Assembly: GCF_002441715.1 (NCBI RefSeq)
Contig: NZ_JXJX01000011.1
Coordinates: 22,146 to 86,145, forward strand
DNA length: 64,000 nt
DNA from: Pseudolactococcus plantarum
GTDB taxonomy: Bacteria; Bacillota; Bacilli; Lactobacillales; Streptococcaceae
Direction: 5' to 3'
Both the position numbers and the translations under genes were made by a program. A model generated the notes under the pieces. It was not told the DNA's origin. It saw nothing but the letters and a program-made list of their open reading frames with translations, and searched no databases. This document shows, piece by piece, positions 63,974 through 64,000 of the stretch; position 1 is the first letter of the stretch, and each line of letters starts with the position of its first letter.

Positions 63974-64000
63974 GTCAAGCCCCAAATAAAACAGACAGTT

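Overview
The window reads as chromosomal DNA of a low-GC Gram-positive coccus of the Streptococcaceae, most likely Lactococcus or its close sister lineage. The reasons are the lactococcal-type X-prolyl dipeptidyl peptidase next to a glycerol facilitator, a 901-residue Pip-like protein, an SMK-box metK leader, a preQ1-II (COG4708-type) leader in front of queT, TGn-extended -10 promoters and an Rgg regulator. There are no rRNA or tRNA genes, insertion sequences, prophage genes or CRISPR arrays. Most genes lie on the minus strand.

Layout. 1-5.9 kb (minus): division operon ftsA-ftsZ-ylmE-sepF-ylmG-ylmH-divIVA, with a possible start of an ileS T-box at the left edge. 6-15 kb (minus): degV, rlmB, priA, rpoZ, gmk, rny, metK. 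15-20.7 kb: birA, two small proteins, glutathione peroxidase, queT, gtrA, yihY, map, flavodoxin. 20.7-27.9 kb (minus): rplK-rplA, cvfB-msrA-yozE, pyrH-frr, ytxK and ackA. 27.9-28.4 kb: about 540 bp without a gene. 28.4-36.2 kb (minus): GNAT, murC, a disordered unknown, an Snf2 helicase, a serine hydrolase and a glyoxalase-like protein. 36.4-41.5 kb: CPBP protease, glpF, pepX and a C26 amidase. 41.6-47.6 kb (minus): dut, radA, yacL, ispD, ispF, gltX. 47.7-54.6 kb (minus): a heterodimeric ABC exporter and tetR-pip. 54.7-56.9 kb: GNAT, an Rrf2 regulator and an NmrA/QorB-like reductase. 57.1-61.7 kb: an accessory sugar cluster (GPH symporter, GH3 enzyme, beta-phosphoglucomutase, convergent Rgg). 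62.1-63.8 kb: an orphan membrane-type GTPase and a bacteriocin-immunity-like protein.

Most interesting points. (1) The GPH-GH3-betaPGM-Rgg cluster looks like a phosphorolytic sugar pathway: the GH3 enzyme carries the His-Asp dyad known from retaining GH3 phosphorylases, which release beta-1-phosphates, and a beta-phosphoglucomutase is encoded directly after it. (2) Seven genes (rlmB, birA, a small membrane protein, gpx, gtrA, ytxK and a CPBP protease) have a -10 box placed so that the predicted transcription start falls on, or within 2 nt of, the A of the ATG and no Shine-Dalgarno sequence: probable leaderless mRNAs. (3) Complete-looking ispD and ispF of the MEP isoprenoid pathway sit in the ancestral Bacillus-type radA-yacL-ispD-ispF-gltX order, in a family described mainly as using mevalonate. 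(4) The rplK-rplA operon holds two copies of one RNA fold, likely duplicate L1 operator sites. (5) Several promoters are nested in the terminator of the gene before, most clearly rny behind metK.

Limits: everything here comes from reading the sequence. No searches, alignments or folding programs were run.
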